A stretch of DNA of 64,000 bases from Cunninghamia lanceolata (GCA_027924645.1 BSBN01000213.1:33420501-33484500), one strand, 5' to 3'. Positions 31,700 through 45,400 are shown, counted from the stretch's first letter. Notes: a model not told the origin generated them from the sequence alone. Numbers and translations: made by a program.

Positions 31700-33151
31700 T
31701 GTTTTGACTAGAACACCAGTGATCTGATCACATGTGAGAGGGGCAGTAGTGCCAGGATTCAATTATGTGCTACTAATGTGTTCCACAACATCTGAAGTGG
31801 CCAATAATGGTGGAAAATATGGACGCAACAACTCAACATTGAAAATAGGATGTAGTCCAAGAAAAAATGGCAGATTGAGTTCAAAAGCATTTTCACCAAC
31901 TTGTTTGAGGATGGTGTATGGACCATATCGAATGGGATGGAGTTTTCTATGTGGCCCTTGAAGTCTTTCTTTCTGAATGTGAAGCCAAACCTTGTCCCCA
32001 ACCTTAAACTGATGAGGTGTACGATTCTAATTATGTTTGTCCTTGTATTTCTAATTTCTATGTTGGAGTATATCTCATGCACTTGTTGTTGAATATGACG
32101 TATCTTATCAACAAAATTAGTTTCTCTATCTACCTCCTTCTCTGAATGTGATGATGGGTCACTCAGCATGGTTGGCAATGCCACATCAATTGGAGCCAAT
32201 GGTTGGTAGCCAAGACATAACTCAAATGGACTATGCCCTATGGAACCATGCAGTGCACGATTGTAGCTATGTTGTACATATGGAAAACTTTCATCCCAAG
32301 TGCGAGGATGTTTGGAATGATACATCCATAAAATGTGAATGATCATTTGACTCACCACCTTAGTTTGCCCATCTATTTTGGGGGTGGAAGGCAGTGGATT
32401 TTGTCAACTTTCCATCCATTAAAGCCCAGAGTGCTGACCAAAAATTGCTAATAAATCTACTATCCTTATCATATATGATGCTTTGTGGCAATCCAAAGTG
32501 TATCCAAACATTCTCAAAGAAAAGCTTGGCACTTTCTTCCACAAAGACTCCCTTCTTGCAAGCCACCATCACATCCATTTTTGAAAACCTATCTACCACC
32601 ACATACACACAATCATACCCATGTTTTGTAGAAGGTAGGCTAGACATGAAATCCATTAAAATTGAATGCCAAGGTTTATCATGGACTGGAAGAGATGTAT
32701 ACAATCCTTGTTTATGGTTGGCAGGCTTTGCAATAACACAAGAAGTACAAGCTTGGATGTATAGAGTGACATCATGTCTCGGTTTGGGCCAATAAAAATA
32801 CCTCTAAAGTACAACAATGGTCTTCTCCACCCCAAAGTGTCCTACAACATGACTGTAGTGTGCCTCCTATACCATCTTTTGTCGCTCCTTAGCTGGAACA
32901 CATATGTGCCCCATGTGACAAAGAATCCCATCTTGTAAGTAGAAATTAGGAAATTGTTTACCCTCTACTATACTATTGTAGATGTTAGCAAAATCAGGAT
33001 CTGTGCCATACAACTGAGGCCAATCTACTATGTGGTGGCCACAAGAATCCAATACTATCATTAGGGCTATGATTGGAGGTCTACTCAAACAGTTTACAAC
33101 TTTGTTAGTAGATACCTTCTTGTGGCAGATATTGAGGTGGAATTGTTGCAA
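31700..33151 (-). pseudogene. C integrase
   Basis: From 33151 the minus strand gives the end of RNase H and linker (VSTNKVVNCLSRPP), then VEGKQFPNFYLQDGILCHMG and the zinc domain region. The catalytic core is at 32704-32360: KPWHSILMDFMSSLPSTKHG, VVVDRFSKMDVMVACKKG, IIYDKDSRFISNFWSAL and KSTAFHPQN. The frame then breaks at the DGQTE region. The C-terminal part continues in 32358-31759 with WDESFPYVQHSYNRALHGSI and GHSPFELCLGYQPLAP. The Asp residues of MDF and DKDSRF are present, but the Glu-bearing motif is damaged. Stops and shifts make it inactive. Confidence 0.85.
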
Positions 33152-33199
33152 GTAGGTAGACCATCTTTGATGCCTATCATTTTGTAGCTTCCCTTGTGT

Positions 33200-34540
33200 C
33201 TATAGAAATTATAGAGGTTTATGGTTTGTGTGGATGATAGTTTCTTTTCCTAAAATGTAGTGTTTCTATTGTTTATAGGCCTACACAATAGCATACAATT
33301 CCTTATCATATGTGGGATATTTGTGCACTATGTTAGAGAAAGTCTCACTATGGTAGGCAACTAGATGCCCATGTTGCATGAGAACTACCCCTCGTGCATA
33401 GTCTGAAGCATCTGTTTCAATTTGAAAGGATTGTTGCAGATTTGGGAGTGCTAGTATTGGGGCATAGCATAACCTCCTCTTCAACTCCATGAATGCTTTC
33501 TATTGTGCCTCTGTCTAGCAAAATTTTGCTCTTGCTCCTCCCCTAAGTGCCTGATTCATAGGCCATGCCAAATGTGAAAAACCAAGTATGAACCTACGGT
33601 AGAAATTGGCTAGGCCCAAGAAACTACGAAGTTCTGTGAGGTTTTTGGGAGATGGCCAATCTTTGAGAACTTGTATCTTTTCAGGGTCCACACGAACACC
33701 TGTTATGTCCACAATGTATCCCAAATACCGAATACTCTCCATACCAAAGGAACACTTATCTCTATTAGCATAGAGTTTGTGTTGTCACAATGTTGAGAGT
33801 ACTTGTTGAACATGCTGCAAATGGTCTCCCCATGTTTTGCTGAAAATGAGTATGTCATCCAAATAGACAACAGCAAAAGAACCAATGAATGGTCTAAGGA
33901 CAGCATCCATCAATATCATGAAGGTGGCAGGGGCATTGGTCAAGCCAAAAGGCATGACTCTCCACTCAAACAACCCTTCCTTGGATTTTAAAGTAGTCTT
34001 CCACACATCTAATGGCTCAACTGGGACTTGGTGGTATCTAGATTTCAAGTCAATTTTGGTGAAAAATTTTGCCCCCTTGAGTTGGTCCAGCAAATCATCA
34101 ATGTGAGGAATTAGATATCAGTTCTTTATAGTGATTTTGTTGAGAACTTGATAATCAATACAAAGTCACCACATTTCATCCTTCTTTTTGGCCAAAATAA
34201 TTGGACTTCCACACAGTGAGGCACTTGGGCAAATGTGTCCTTTCTTGATCAACTCTTGAACTTGCCACTTGATTTCTTCATTCTCCAAAACTGACCTTCT
34301 GTACAGTGGCCCATTTGGTAATGGTGTCCTTGGAATTAGATCAATTTGATGCTTGACTTGATAGTGTAGTGGTACCCCTATTGGTGAATTGAATACATCC
34401 TGATATGTTGACAATATCTGATCCATTTGTTTTTGTTTAGTTGTAGTAGTGGCCACTTTGATATGACTATTGTCCACAACTGACCTTGCCTCCTTAGGTG
34501 GGACCATTAGTAGGACAAATTTTCTAGTGTGAGCAATCAA
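33200..34540 (-). pseudogene. C reverse transcriptase and RNase H
   Basis: Pieces in order on minus: 34540-34166 (RT fingers, HQIDLIPRTPLPNGPLYRRS, LIKKGHICPSASLCGSPIIL), 34093-33785 ([40 protein letters not shown], then [14 protein letters not shown] with the catalytic YLDD box intact), 33742-33515 (connection, [20 protein letters not shown]) and 33490-33281 (RNase H, FQIETDASDYARGVVLMQHG and YPTYDKELYAIV). Stops and frame changes separate them. Order and motifs are typical of Ty3/gypsy Pol. Confidence 0.9.
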
Positions 34541-34549
34541 ACGATTACA

Positions 34550-35110
34550 TTATTTTGCAGTAATCAAAGATACTGATTCTGCAGGACTTACCTTAGCTAT
34601 TTGATATTTCTTTTCACCCAGCTTGATGACGCTGCATGGCCTAGACTCATAGACTCCATGGCGCTTATACATGTATGAGTGCCCCAACAATACATCGCAT
34701 ACATCCAAAGGTGCCACATCACATATCACTTCATCTTTGAATGGCTTGATAGAATAAGGTAAGTGACACTGTTTATTCACCTGAATATTTCATCCCTAAC
34801 TTACCCATCCCATATGATATGGCTGTGGATGTGGTATGGTTTGCATATTCAATCTCTTAACAGTTTCAACAAAAATCAAATTCTTTTGGCTTTCGCTGTC
34901 AACAATGAAATGAAGAGCCTTTCCATTTACCCACATCTGTGAGTGGAATAAGTGCTCATCATCCTCATGGGGCATGATTTTGGCAGTGGAAACTATGGCA
35001 TGTGGGTCAGTCTCAATGATATGTTTGCCATCCTTTTGCTCACAAGGGTTTGTAGTTAACGAATCATGTTCAGTCTCTCCTTGATAGATTTCTACCATCA
35101 AAGTATTCAT
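34550..35110 (-). pseudogene. C aspartic protease
   Basis: 35110-34796 contains MWVNGKALHFIVDSESQKNL, the retropepsin site, but with D-S-E-S in place of D-S-G-S; Gly to Glu fits a single transition (GGA to GAA). 34780-34550 contains VAPLDVCDVLLGHSYMYKRH, the C-terminal part. The altered active-site loop and the stop between the two halves predict an inactive enzyme. Confidence 0.8.
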
Positions 35111-35860
35111 GGTTCAGCAACCTTTAGTGTTATGTCAAGGCTTTTATGGAATTCACACATCTTTTTGTTACCCTTGTTTTCTATTGATGATGTTTGTGAA
35201 GAGAAGACCTTGGTTGTCTGTTTCCCACCAAATTTGCTTCCACCTTCACCCTTGGATTTGTTGTTTGAGAAATAATCCTTCTTCCCCTTTTGTTTGAATT
35301 TTTCCTCTATTTTTACTGCATATTTGAAGGTAGTTCCCAAGGTCTCAATATATAGGAAATTCATTTATGTCTGGATATATCATGAAGCCCACTGCGATAC
35401 TTCAATACCCGATGCTTTTCTGTGTCAATGATTCCCAATTTTGCTAAAAGTGCATGAAATGTATTAGTATAATCTTGAACAGATCGGTCCTTCTTTTGTC
35501 GAAGTAATTACCACTATATGTATTTCTCCTCATATGGATCTTTAGGGTAGTATTCCTCCTTGATGTATTCCATGAATTCTCCCCATGTGGGATTGTCATC
35601 CACTAGCACATCAAATTCTTGGTTGTCAGGGCTATTTCTGGATAGCAATCTATTCTCCCAAGATTGTCTCACATGTTCTTCAGCTTTGAGGAGGGCAAAG
35701 GTTATTTTATCAGCATCTGAGAAGTGATTTAAAGAAAAATATTTCTCTAGTTTTGATAGCCAATCATCAACATCTGTATGAATTTTTCCCTCAAAATTTG
35801 GGATGTCAAAATTTACTTGTACCTTGACAGGGGTGTGACCACGAAATGGTGCTCCAGCTA
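35107..35860 (-). pseudogene. C gag, part downstream of the G insertion
   Basis: The capsid-like part reads AGAPFRGHTPVKVQVNFDIP, KIHTDVDDWLSKLEKYFSLN, ALLKAEEHVRQSWENRLL and PTWGEFMEYIKEEYYPKDPY. After frame breaks it continues to the basic linker KFKQKGKKDYFSNNKSKG and a residual Cys-His motif (MCEFHKS). It joins to the 46-residue start at 52734-52597 across G. Stops occur at expected Gln positions. Confidence 0.75.
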
Positions 35861-36349
35861 TGTTGTACCAAATCAAAATTTTTGCTTCATTAAGGCATTT
35901 TGTGAAAATCTAGAAAAATTTTCATCAAAAAAGTCAAAATTTCTAAAAATAGACGTCAAATTAGGTTTTCTAGGTTTCTTGAGATATGGATGCTAGAAAA
36001 TTTTTCTAAAAATACAAAGTTTCTAAAAATAGAATCTCTGGTTTAGGTGTCATGTTTGATTCTAATTGGTTGATTTCGCTTCATGATCAAGGTGATCCAG
36101 ACAGAATCTGCAAAAGGTCATGTTTTCGCTACTGGATCATTTCTACTTTTTTAAATGGCAAAGCATGAGCTTTGAGGCCATTAATGGAGGTTCATTTACC
36201 AGGGCTCATTTTCAAGTTTTTAGGGCTGTCTAGACAATGCAGAATTGTCAAACAATTGTGGATGGGCAAAGTACAGAAATTGAGGCACGACGAATCTAGA
36301 GGGCAGACAAGGGTTGAAAATCATCAAAATTTGAATAAGTATGAAAAAT

Positions 36350-37340
36350 CCAGGCAACCCTGGAGGCTAGGGGCACCCATTCCTCCCAGAGTTAGATTCT
36401 TTCTCATGTTTTTCAGAAAATGCAAAAAATGACTCCGTCAGTCAGTTTCTGGGTGGATAAAAGTAGTCAGTTTGATGAACAGGTTCTGAAAAGTTGGGAA
36501 TCACCTCAGATACGCCCAGACTATTCAGTCCATCTTTCATCTAGTGGCAGTTGTCTAACAAATAGTCGAAACCAGTGACAGGAAGCAGCTGCCAGCATGG
36601 GAAACGAGGCAAATTACAAACAGAAGTTGAAAATCATAATTTTTTCTAAGGCATGAATTTTCAGGCACCCTGGAGGAAGAGGGTGCCCATCTTTTCCAGT
36701 GTTAGATTTTTTTTTACATTTTTTGAGAAATGTCAAAAACTCTCTGTCAGGCTACTTTCATGTGGTCAAAATTAGTCAAACTCAGTCAAAAAGCTCAAAA
36801 AAGCTGGGATTTCATCTCATGTATGTTCAAGCTACTCAAATCACTTCCCGTCCTGCTTCAATAGTCAGCCGGACGACCAGAAATGAAGATCGAACGAGAC
36901 TTGCAGCACGTAAAATAGAGAAATGCAAACAAAATTGAAAAAAGTAAAAAAATTTCTAAGGCATGAAATGCCAAGCGCCCCTAGAGGCTAGGGGCACCCA
37001 TCTTTTTCAGCCTTAACTATTTTTCCATGATTTTCTAAAAAATGACAAATCTTCCTTCATTAGCCTGTTCAGATCCACAGAAAATTAGTTTGGCCCAGTT
37101 TTTGAGGCAGACAGAGGGTACAATTAGTTCAATTTTTATTAGGTTTGCCTGCGTACCAGATCATCAGTCTCAATTTTGCTTTGGAAGGTGAATTTTGATA
37201 TCCAAATTGGGTCCAACAGTCACCGGAGCGCTTACAGGAGACAGGAAATTGAAAAAGTTAAAATTTCACAAAAAATGGCTAAGGCACAAAAAACTAGGTG
37301 CCCCTCTAAGCGCCCCTAGAGGCTAGGGGCACCTAGTTTT
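36350..37340 (+). repeat. Four degenerate ~310-330 bp tandem units with a conserved hairpin (G 5' LTR)
   Basis: Unit borders are marked by YCCCTRGAGG...AGGGGCACCCAT-like cores at about 36356, 36664, 36973 and 37305. Each is followed by GTTAGA or a related word, a block of 20-40 bp rich in TTTTC, and a GTCAGT/GTCAAA-rich block. The cores fold: GCCCCTA/TAGGGGC in units 3 and 4, and CACCCT/AGGGTG in unit 2. The 3' LTR has corresponding cores at about 46716, 47029 and 47608. Confidence 0.65.
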
Positions 37341-38320
37341 TTAGGTGTTAGAAAATTTTCATCTTTGGCAGTGTTTTCTTGACAGTCACTTCCAAAACTT
37401 CATCCGGCGACAAGTTTCAGAAGTCAGATTTGCAGTCAGACGTCGTCAGATCGTCAGTTCGAGGTTGGGGATGAAATCAGAGTTGATAAATCTTCAAGGT
37501 GCCATGATCAGTCAGCTTTTTAAGTTAATGGTGATAGTTTTCCATCTTGTTGAAGACAAAGGTAGGCCATACTGGAGTCGAAACGAGTGCAAAAGTTTCA
37601 AAACAAAGAAAAAATTGGCTAACACTTTTGCAACCTCGCGTGTTTGATGACATCATCGAAGAAGATATTTTTAATCATCTCACACATGAAGCCATAGGCA
37701 GCTATAAAATAGGGATTCTTCCTATTTGAAGATATATACTTGGATTTGTACTTTAAAAGTTGTTTTCTTCATGGATAAGATTCAAGATTTATTCTTTCAC
37801 AAAGAAAGCTGCTTTTATGCCCTAAAGTTCTATAAAGACAAGCTTTTGGCCTCTTTTATTCATTACTTTTGCAGGTTGCATCTAGAGGAAGAAAGACATA
37901 TTTTTCTTTCCACGAAGATTCGAAGACCCAAATGAAGTGCTTTTTCAGCATTCTTCATAGTTTCGGGATGAGGAAGCAAGGAGGCACGCTTTTTCAACGT
38001 CTTTTTTTATAGGGGACCATTTTTCATAAATAAGGCCGAAGCTTTTTCAATTTTCATCGAGATGGGTCCATCTAGAATTTCATCCTCTTGAAGATTGGGA
38101 AATTTTATTTTTCTAGGAATCTACTTTTTTAGGAAACCCTCCACTTCTTCAAAATCTGACAATCTGGGTTGTTTTAAAATAGAATTGTCTACAAAACCCA
38201 TGTGCCAGCTTTTTCACTCACATTCTGCTTTTTAGAAGAAATCAGCAAGTAATTTTCATCCTTTTGTCCAAGATTTTTCCAACATAGGCATGTTCACAGT
38301 CATTCTTCAAGTCTTACAAT

Positions 38321-41320
38321 ATGCAGTATTCTCCAATTGAGATCAAGCCTAAAATGTTGTTGGTTCACGATTACCTGAGAACTTTCAAGATGAATTTGCA
38401 TAAGGTGCTTTTAGTGTTCAATTTACATCCTTTGGAAGATGCAAGAAACAATGCTATCAGGAATTTGAATCACTTCGGGTTTCTTGCAGTGGCTTCGTTC
38501 CCCATCACAGTGCAAAGTATCAAATTCATAATTGCTTGTATGAAGCATTACAATTTAGGCACAAGAGAAATCTAATCAGTAGATGGACGGGTGCTCTGTA
38601 GCCTCAGGCCAAATGATATTGAGAAGTGTTTTTCAATACCAATTTGGAGGGAGAACTTAGTCGTTTCAATTGAAGAATGCAAAAGGGTGTGGCACAATGA
38701 TAAAGAAAAGTATCAAAAAAATATTGCTCAGAGGTAGTTGAAAGAAAAGCAGAACGTTATGCCAAAGAACATTATATGTGGAGAGTTCAAGGATGAACAT
38801 GTAATAATGATCACTCTGTTGAGCCGAATCACAGGTCAAGTAGACGCTAACAAATTTCAACTTGGATGTTTTACATCATGTCCCAAATTTTTGATGAAGC
38901 TGAATACTATGATTGGTCGACACTCATAAGTGATAGTCTCCACCAGTAGATAATTGATTTTCAAAGGGCCCATGAATTCCACATGATATCATATCTCGTA
39001 TATCTAATGGATTTTCAAGGTCAATTTAGAGGTTTGAATATTGTTGGAACTCTAGGCCTTCAACATGTTTATCACCATTTCCCGCAGTTAGAATTTTCTC
39101 AGGCTGAGCGACATTATAGGCAGATAAATGATGCACTCCTTATGCATGCAGTGTGAGATCTGGATAATGAGTTGCATATACGATTTTTAGCTGATGCCAG
39201 ATTGGCAATGGCGGAATGGGCTGATTGGTTTATCCAGTTTCCCACTTTCTCCTACATCAGAGTGTATGGCTTCTCAGGAGAGGCAGTCATGCTGCCAAGA
39301 TATCCTACGGATGAGGTAGCATTTATGGAATTTCTGAGGCAAGTCTATGAAGTTCATACATTTCTACGTAGCAAGTGCAAGGCAGCTTTAAGTTTTCTAA
39401 TTGGGATGGGTATTTCCAGATGTAGATCTGGAGCAGATGCTAAAGTAATTGGTAGTGAATCATCCAAGTATGGTCTTAAGTTTTTTGATAGGAGGACTTC
39501 ATATGATCCTCATGGTGTTTTTACATCACACCTTGGTCAAAATTGTGTACATACGCCTACAGTTGAAGATTTCTGGGCTAATTGTATAGATGAGTTTGAA
39601 GTGCAGAAATGAAGTTATAGCAGGTTTACTCTTCGGCAGTTGGTTGATATTTTGTCAGAAGATGTAGAGGACTTGTCAGATGATGGTGAAGTTTTACTTC
39701 CCACATATTTTAGAGATCAGGTTGAGCAACAACCATTGTCACCAGTGAATTGGTCGACCAAAGAGAACACCTCAATCAAGGAAAGAATGAGCTGAGTTAT
39801 CAAAAATAGTATGATATTCTTGAAAAATAAGTGAAAAGAAGCCATTCCGATTGCAGATCCACCAATAGTTCAACTATCAGTACCTTCCACTTCCAAACCA
39901 AAACCAAGGGTTAAAGCTATGAGCATCCTTCTAGAAGGAACAAAGATGGCCAAGTTGAAGAGGAAAAAGGTTGAGTCTCCAGTTCATTTCAGCAGGAACA
40001 ACCAGTAGTTGCATCAGAAGTTCCTATTGAACCAGCACCGCATGTTGAAACATTGCCTTCAGTTCATGTTGCTCCACCTTCATCACCGAGCTCTTCTCCC
40101 ATTCACATAGATTTAGAGCCAGATTCGCCGGTTCGTAACATTGAGACACATATTGGTTCATTAAGAGTTGATAAAGTTAGAACCGAGCCTTCAAGAGAGG
40201 TTGGCTCATCTTGGCTTGAGAGGATTTTGGGAAGGAAAAGAAGAAAGCCTTCATATCAGTTGAACTTGATAGAGCTTAAAAGCATCTACCAAGACACACC
40301 AGACTGGAAACTTAAGAAGCAAGTTCATATTGAAAAGAATGCGGTTGGAGAAATGATCCTTGAAACTACAACATCACCAGAAGATAAAGATGTTGATGAT
40401 ATTGAGGTTGATGACTTCAAGATTGTCAAAGCTAATCTTGGTAGGAGTACTCGGCATATAGATGTAAATCTCTTTGAGGTTGCAGCAAATAATCTGAAGG
40501 AGAGAGTGTTGAAGGACAGAGAAGATAAAGCAGCCCTCAAGGCTGAAGTTAGGCAACTGCAGCAGTATATTTCCAATCTTTTTCATGGTAGGTCACAAGC
40601 TAATTTACCGCTTCCTCTAATTATGGGATCACTGGCTGATCAGTAGTAGTTCTATCAATTGGTCATTTATGGGAGGCACATGAAGGATTGGGTGGAAGAA
40701 TTTGTGACTAAAGGTAGAGTTGTACTTTCATAGTTCTATCAATTAAAGTACAATGCTCATGATCTGCGTCGAGGCATTCAGGGGTTACAACAGACTTTGG
40801 TTGAAAATAGACCAGTGTTTGAGATCATAATTTCTGACTTGAAGATAGCACATAATTATGTTGATTCAAATGAAAATAAGAAGATTGTTTCTACTTGGAA
40901 AGCACAATATCTTTTCACAGTAAAAACTTATGACAGTATATTCTCAGATTTAGTAAATGGAAAGAAAAAGTGGTAAATGTTCTCAAGTTTGTGAGATCTT
41001 TTGTTTCTCAAATCCTGTGTTCATATGAGAAAGAAGATGGTACCCTATATGATCTTAGGGAAATACAGACAGAATTTTAGACTTTCGTCTGCAACAATTT
41101 TAATGGTGATATCAGTGCCAACAAGATGGATCATCTTGCTGCCATGACAGTAAAGTTTGATAAAGTTGTGGGTGAAGTTCATGAATTCCTTTAGATGGTT
41201 GCAAATGGTGAAGAAATGTTGGAAAACCAGAATATCATCTTAGAGAGTAACAATGTTCCTAGAAAAGATGCGGTCACTAGCTTTTTAGAAGATATTATTT
41301 CCCAAAATATCAATGGATGA
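38321..41320 (+). pseudogene. Long LTR-encoded reading frame of unknown function (G 5' LTR copy)
   Basis: About 1,000 codons in frame from ATG 38321 (MQYSPIEIKPKMLLVHDYLR) to a TGA at 41318, broken by stops and at least one single-base loss near 38850. Recognisable stretches: HYNLGTREI, EWADWFIQFPTFSYIRVYGF, MLPRYPTDEVAFMEFLRQVY, GMGISRCRSGADAKVIGSES and PTVEDFWANCIDEFEVQK. A Pro/Ser-rich linker (PPSSPSSSPIHIDLEPDSP), a coiled coil (LKERVLKDREDKAALKAEVR) and a helical C-terminus follow. It has no Gag, protease, RT, integrase, helicase or transposase motif that I recognise. A related frame lies in H. Lesions largely differ between the two G copies, suggesting a longer frame existed earlier. 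Confidence 0.7.
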
Positions 41321-41606
41321 CATCACCAATAAAGCAAGAATGTAGATGAGGATGTGACTCAAAAGAAAGTAGCTTTAACTCAATGCTTTCTTTTTAAAGC
41401 ATTTGCTTTCATCCAAATCCTATCCATCCTCAAAATAGTAAAAAATTATTTTGTAATAGTTGGAGCTTTCTTTGCTTTAAACCAAATTGTTTTAAAGCAT
41501 TTGTTAGTTGTAATTTTTGTCTTAGAATAGAAATAAAGCTTGCGAGTTGGCAAGTTAGTTAGGGTAAATCAAGGAGATTTTAGGGTTCCCTACTCCTTTG
41601 ATTTAG

Positions 41607-41614
41607 TATAAATA
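41607..41614 (+). promoter_or_regulatory. TATA box of the G 5' LTR
   Basis: TATAAATA in the context TTTAGTATAAATAAGGGCAG, conserved at 51916-51923 in the other LTR. About 670 bp remain to the LTR end, enough for R and U5. Confidence 0.65.
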
Positions 41615-42278
41615 AGGGCAGCCTTGCCCATTGTAAGTAATGGTAATTGTGATAGCAAAATTTGTTGTGCCTATTCTAGCCTGCAAAAATTGTTATTTCA
41701 GCTACTTGTTCACTATGTGATATATGTTTTTCAGTGTTTGATCGTGTATTGTATGCCTGTCTTTTGCTACAATATTGTTGTCCTGGAGTTGTATCAACTT
41801 TATGATATTGGAATAGAAGTCTCATGCTTGCCATTTGCTTTGATTTTCTATCTCAAATCATCTAGTTTTATCGTCAGATGTGTGGCTTGTGTAATCTTAT
41901 TTCAGCTTTCATCTTAAAGTACAATGAGTCTTCTGATGTGAATATTATTAAAGCTTTTATGTTAAAAACAAATCATTCTTTGTTAACTTTTAATCCCTTT
42001 GCTCTGAATTTACTCGGGTGATTAAAAGTTTCATTAGTTTAGGCCTAGATGTAGTTAGAAGTTTAAAAAAGGAAAAACCTCTGCTGCAACGAATAGAGTT
42101 TTATAACCTTGTGCTCGCAACTGAGAAAAAAAAGGAAGATATGCAAATTTAATTTATTTATCTTTTTAGTGAACATAAGCAAAAAGGGAACTCCCCCTCA
42201 TAATAGGAGAGCAGTTTATCTGTGCATAGCTGTCTGTTTCCAACTTGCATTCCAGAGGTGCGAATTGAAACGCCAACA

Positions 42279-42492
42279 ATTTTCTCTTGTGGATGAAAGA
42301 CCTATATTACCATCTCCCGTGTGGTAATAGATAATCCTGGCTCATAGGGTTTATTCAAGGAGGGGGAAAGACAGTACTACAGATCCTTTATTCTAAGATC
42401 TTGTTCCTACAGAAGTTGGAGAAGCATCCAACATAGTTCCTTAAGTCAAGCAAGAAGAACCTCAAGAGGAACTAATAATCCATCCTAGAGAA
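42279..42492 (+). other. G leader between LTR and gag
   Basis: About 210 bp begins ATTTTCTCTTGTGGATGAAA. No sequence complementary to the initiator tRNA-Met 3' end is seen where the primer site should be. TGGATGAAAGACC at 42290 begins with TGG, as any primer site would, but I cannot assign a tRNA. Confidence 0.45.
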
Positions 42493-45400
42493 ATGGGTGA
42501 TGCAAATAATAACAATCACAATGATTAGAATTAGAGGCATCCACCCCCATTGCCTTGGGGTGACAACATTGGACCTTTAGCCCTACAAGCACATCATGAG
42601 TTACCAAAGGGGTCAAGGAAGCACTTTCCCCATTTCCATGGTGATGGGACCCAACATCTTGATGAACATATCTCTGCATTCACAACTTGCACCATTTTGC
42701 ATGTATCACATGAGGATGTTGCTGTGTGTCTCTTCATTGAGACTCTTGTGGGAAATGCTGCTAACTGGTTCAATCATCTGGAGCCAAGCATCATTACAAA
42801 TTGGGCAACTATGAGCGAGAAATTCTTGGCAAGGTTCAAGTCTACTGAAGACGGTCACAGATTGTTCGCCCAACTCTCAAATTGAAAGATGGAAAACAAT
42901 GAACCAATGAGGGAGTTTGTAGCAAAGTTTAATTACCTAGTTACGTGCCTTTCTTATACACTCAATCCATCTCTGCAAATTCTGTTGAGCAGTTTCAACT
43001 CTCTTCCTTCTGAGATAGCCTTCTTTTTGAGATCGGCTAATGAAACAGAATTATCTAGTGCACAAGAAAACACCATCAAGTTGGAGGATAACATGATTAC
43101 CTCTGACAAGATGAAGACGGATTCAATCAGGCCTCCTGTTCAGAGTTCTGCGTATCCACTTGTACAAAAGGTAGCAAATGAAGTGACTATTATGAAGAGA
43201 CAGTTGCCTACTCAAGGGTGACCTGCGCAACAGCTGTATCAGTCACCACAACAACAATACCAACTGCAGCAACAGTACCAACCACATCAACCATATTAGC
43301 CTAAGAGGAACAATTTCTATCCTTTCAATAACTACAGGCCCAGGTTTCCGACACCACCACCAAGACAAGCAGTTGATGCTGCTCAAAATGCAGTGTTTTG
43401 TTCCTTTCATGAAACCGATGCACATACCGGAGCCACATGTCCTGAAAATTTAAGAATGAATTAGATTATGGGATATGCTGATGCTGCACCTATTTCAAAC
43501 ATTGTCCCTTCCCCAAGTGCGAACGTTTTCTTACCATAAATGGACAACTTCGATAGTGACTCTACTACGGGATACTTCTAGAAAGAACCCATTGTAATAA
43601 AGGAAGAACAAGAGGATCTTCATCAATATTCTCTTGCGGTGAATCATGAAAATCTTTCTACACCTATGTTTACACGTGCTCAACATTTCAAGGCATAGAA
43701 AGAAGAAGAGGATAAGCAAAGATCAAAAGAAAAAGGGAAGGAAGTAGCTTCCACTTCTAATGCTAAGCCACCACATGAAAATGTCAAAGCTGCTCAAGAT
43801 TCGTCTTCGGCAAATTTTGATATAGTGGATTCTATGATGAAGACAAAGGTGCAGATTTCTTAGTTGGAATATCTTCAGGACCATCCAGATCAGCTGGATA
43901 GAATTGTTAAGTATGTCAAGAAGGAGATTGTCATTTAGCCTACATTGCTTGAATCCTCCGTTCCACCAGAAGAGAAGCCCAAGAATTTCTATATCTCTCT
44001 ATATATAGGAGGCTATAAATTGAGCAATTGTATCATTGATTCAGGAGCCTTAGACAATGCCATGCCTTTGCAGGTGATGAATGCATTAGGACTCTCATGC
44101 ACCAAAATGCATGACAAGTGTTATTCTCTTGAGTCTAAGTCAATGTCATTGGTTGGACAATTGAAGGATGCTCAAGTACGGTTGATAGCTTGCCCCGAGA
44201 AGAAAATAATGATGACTATCTGGGTAGCCAACATTCCAGCTAGTTATGGGATGCTGCTAAGTAGAAGCTTCTACAAAGATCTTGAAGGAGAAATACAATT
44301 GGATTGGTCATCTGCAACCATTCCTTTAAAGAAAGGTAGTTTCAAGTTGGAACCAAAAACCAAGTCCCGGTTCATGGTGGTCAAATCTTAGGATCCTCAA
44401 GCACAAGTACTATATCAAGAAATGGGTCCTGGTACATATGTTATGCTGTCTGATATAACCAAAGAAAATCATAAGGTTGTGATGGTTGGCAAATCAAAGG
44501 AAGAATCTGAAGAAATGTACAACTTGCAAACTTTCTTTGAGGAAGAAGTGCGACAATCTTCTCAAGAGAAAAATTACAAGGAGGAGACCAAATATACCAC
44601 ACAAAACAAAAATGAATCAGATTTGTTTTTCTCATATTTTGAAGGATGGTTTGAAGAACCTGTGTCAGAGACATTCAAAGGAGAAGAGACCAAAGAAACA
44701 TTGCAATTGGATCAAGAATCAGATCTTTATTTTGAGGAAGAATTGAAGATTATCGATAGTTTTCTACATCACTTAGAAAGTGATTCTTCAATAGAGGATA
44801 CTGAAGATCTTACTTTACAGGGTAGCCCATCTTCACCTTTGTCTCAAGAAGCTTTCATACACACAAGGGAAGAAGACAATGTTGAATCCATCTATGAACC
44901 TGTACAAGAAAGAGACTTCATCGATACTATATAGCCAACGCAAAATGCAATATACGAAGAGGTTTATGGAGAAGACGATTTCATGGAATATTCAGTCTTG
45001 GTCACTAAAGAAGACGATATTGAAAAGTTAGAAATTCTCAACAAATGTTTTGTGAGATACGCCGTGTGTGAGATTGATCAAGAAGATGAAGAAGAAGCAT
45101 ATAGCTCAAATGAATCTGCCTTTGATTCTGCCTACTTACCAAGAGAAGAAAGATACATGAATGCTGAAGATGAGATGATGCCAGATATCTGCATTGAAGA
45201 AGATTACTCTATGGAGGTTGACGAGACTCAAAATAATGAATGGCAAAGCAAACTGTCAGGTGAAGATGTTACCCATCAAGTGTACTTCGATAATGATCAA
45301 GAGCTTGAGCATTCAGACATGGATGATCTATCAGATTCTGAGGATTGGATGGACGAAAACATGACCAATGAAGGTGAAGAAGAAGTACTAGAAACACTAG

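Larger units (their letters stand above)
35861..42278 (+). repeat. G 5' LTR
   Basis: The first 2.4 kb is non-coding with four degenerate tandem units. A long frame (38321-41320) follows, then the TATA box at 41607 and about 660 bp to the LTR end. If the TATA box sets the transcript start, the frame lies in U3 and would only be transcribed near the 3' end of the genomic RNA or from another promoter. Confidence 0.82.

Noticed and set aside
40325..40586. Antisense frames opposite the G LTR reading frame
   Set aside because: They are shadows of the sense frame, which has the coherent coiled-coil protein and a counterpart in the other LTR.
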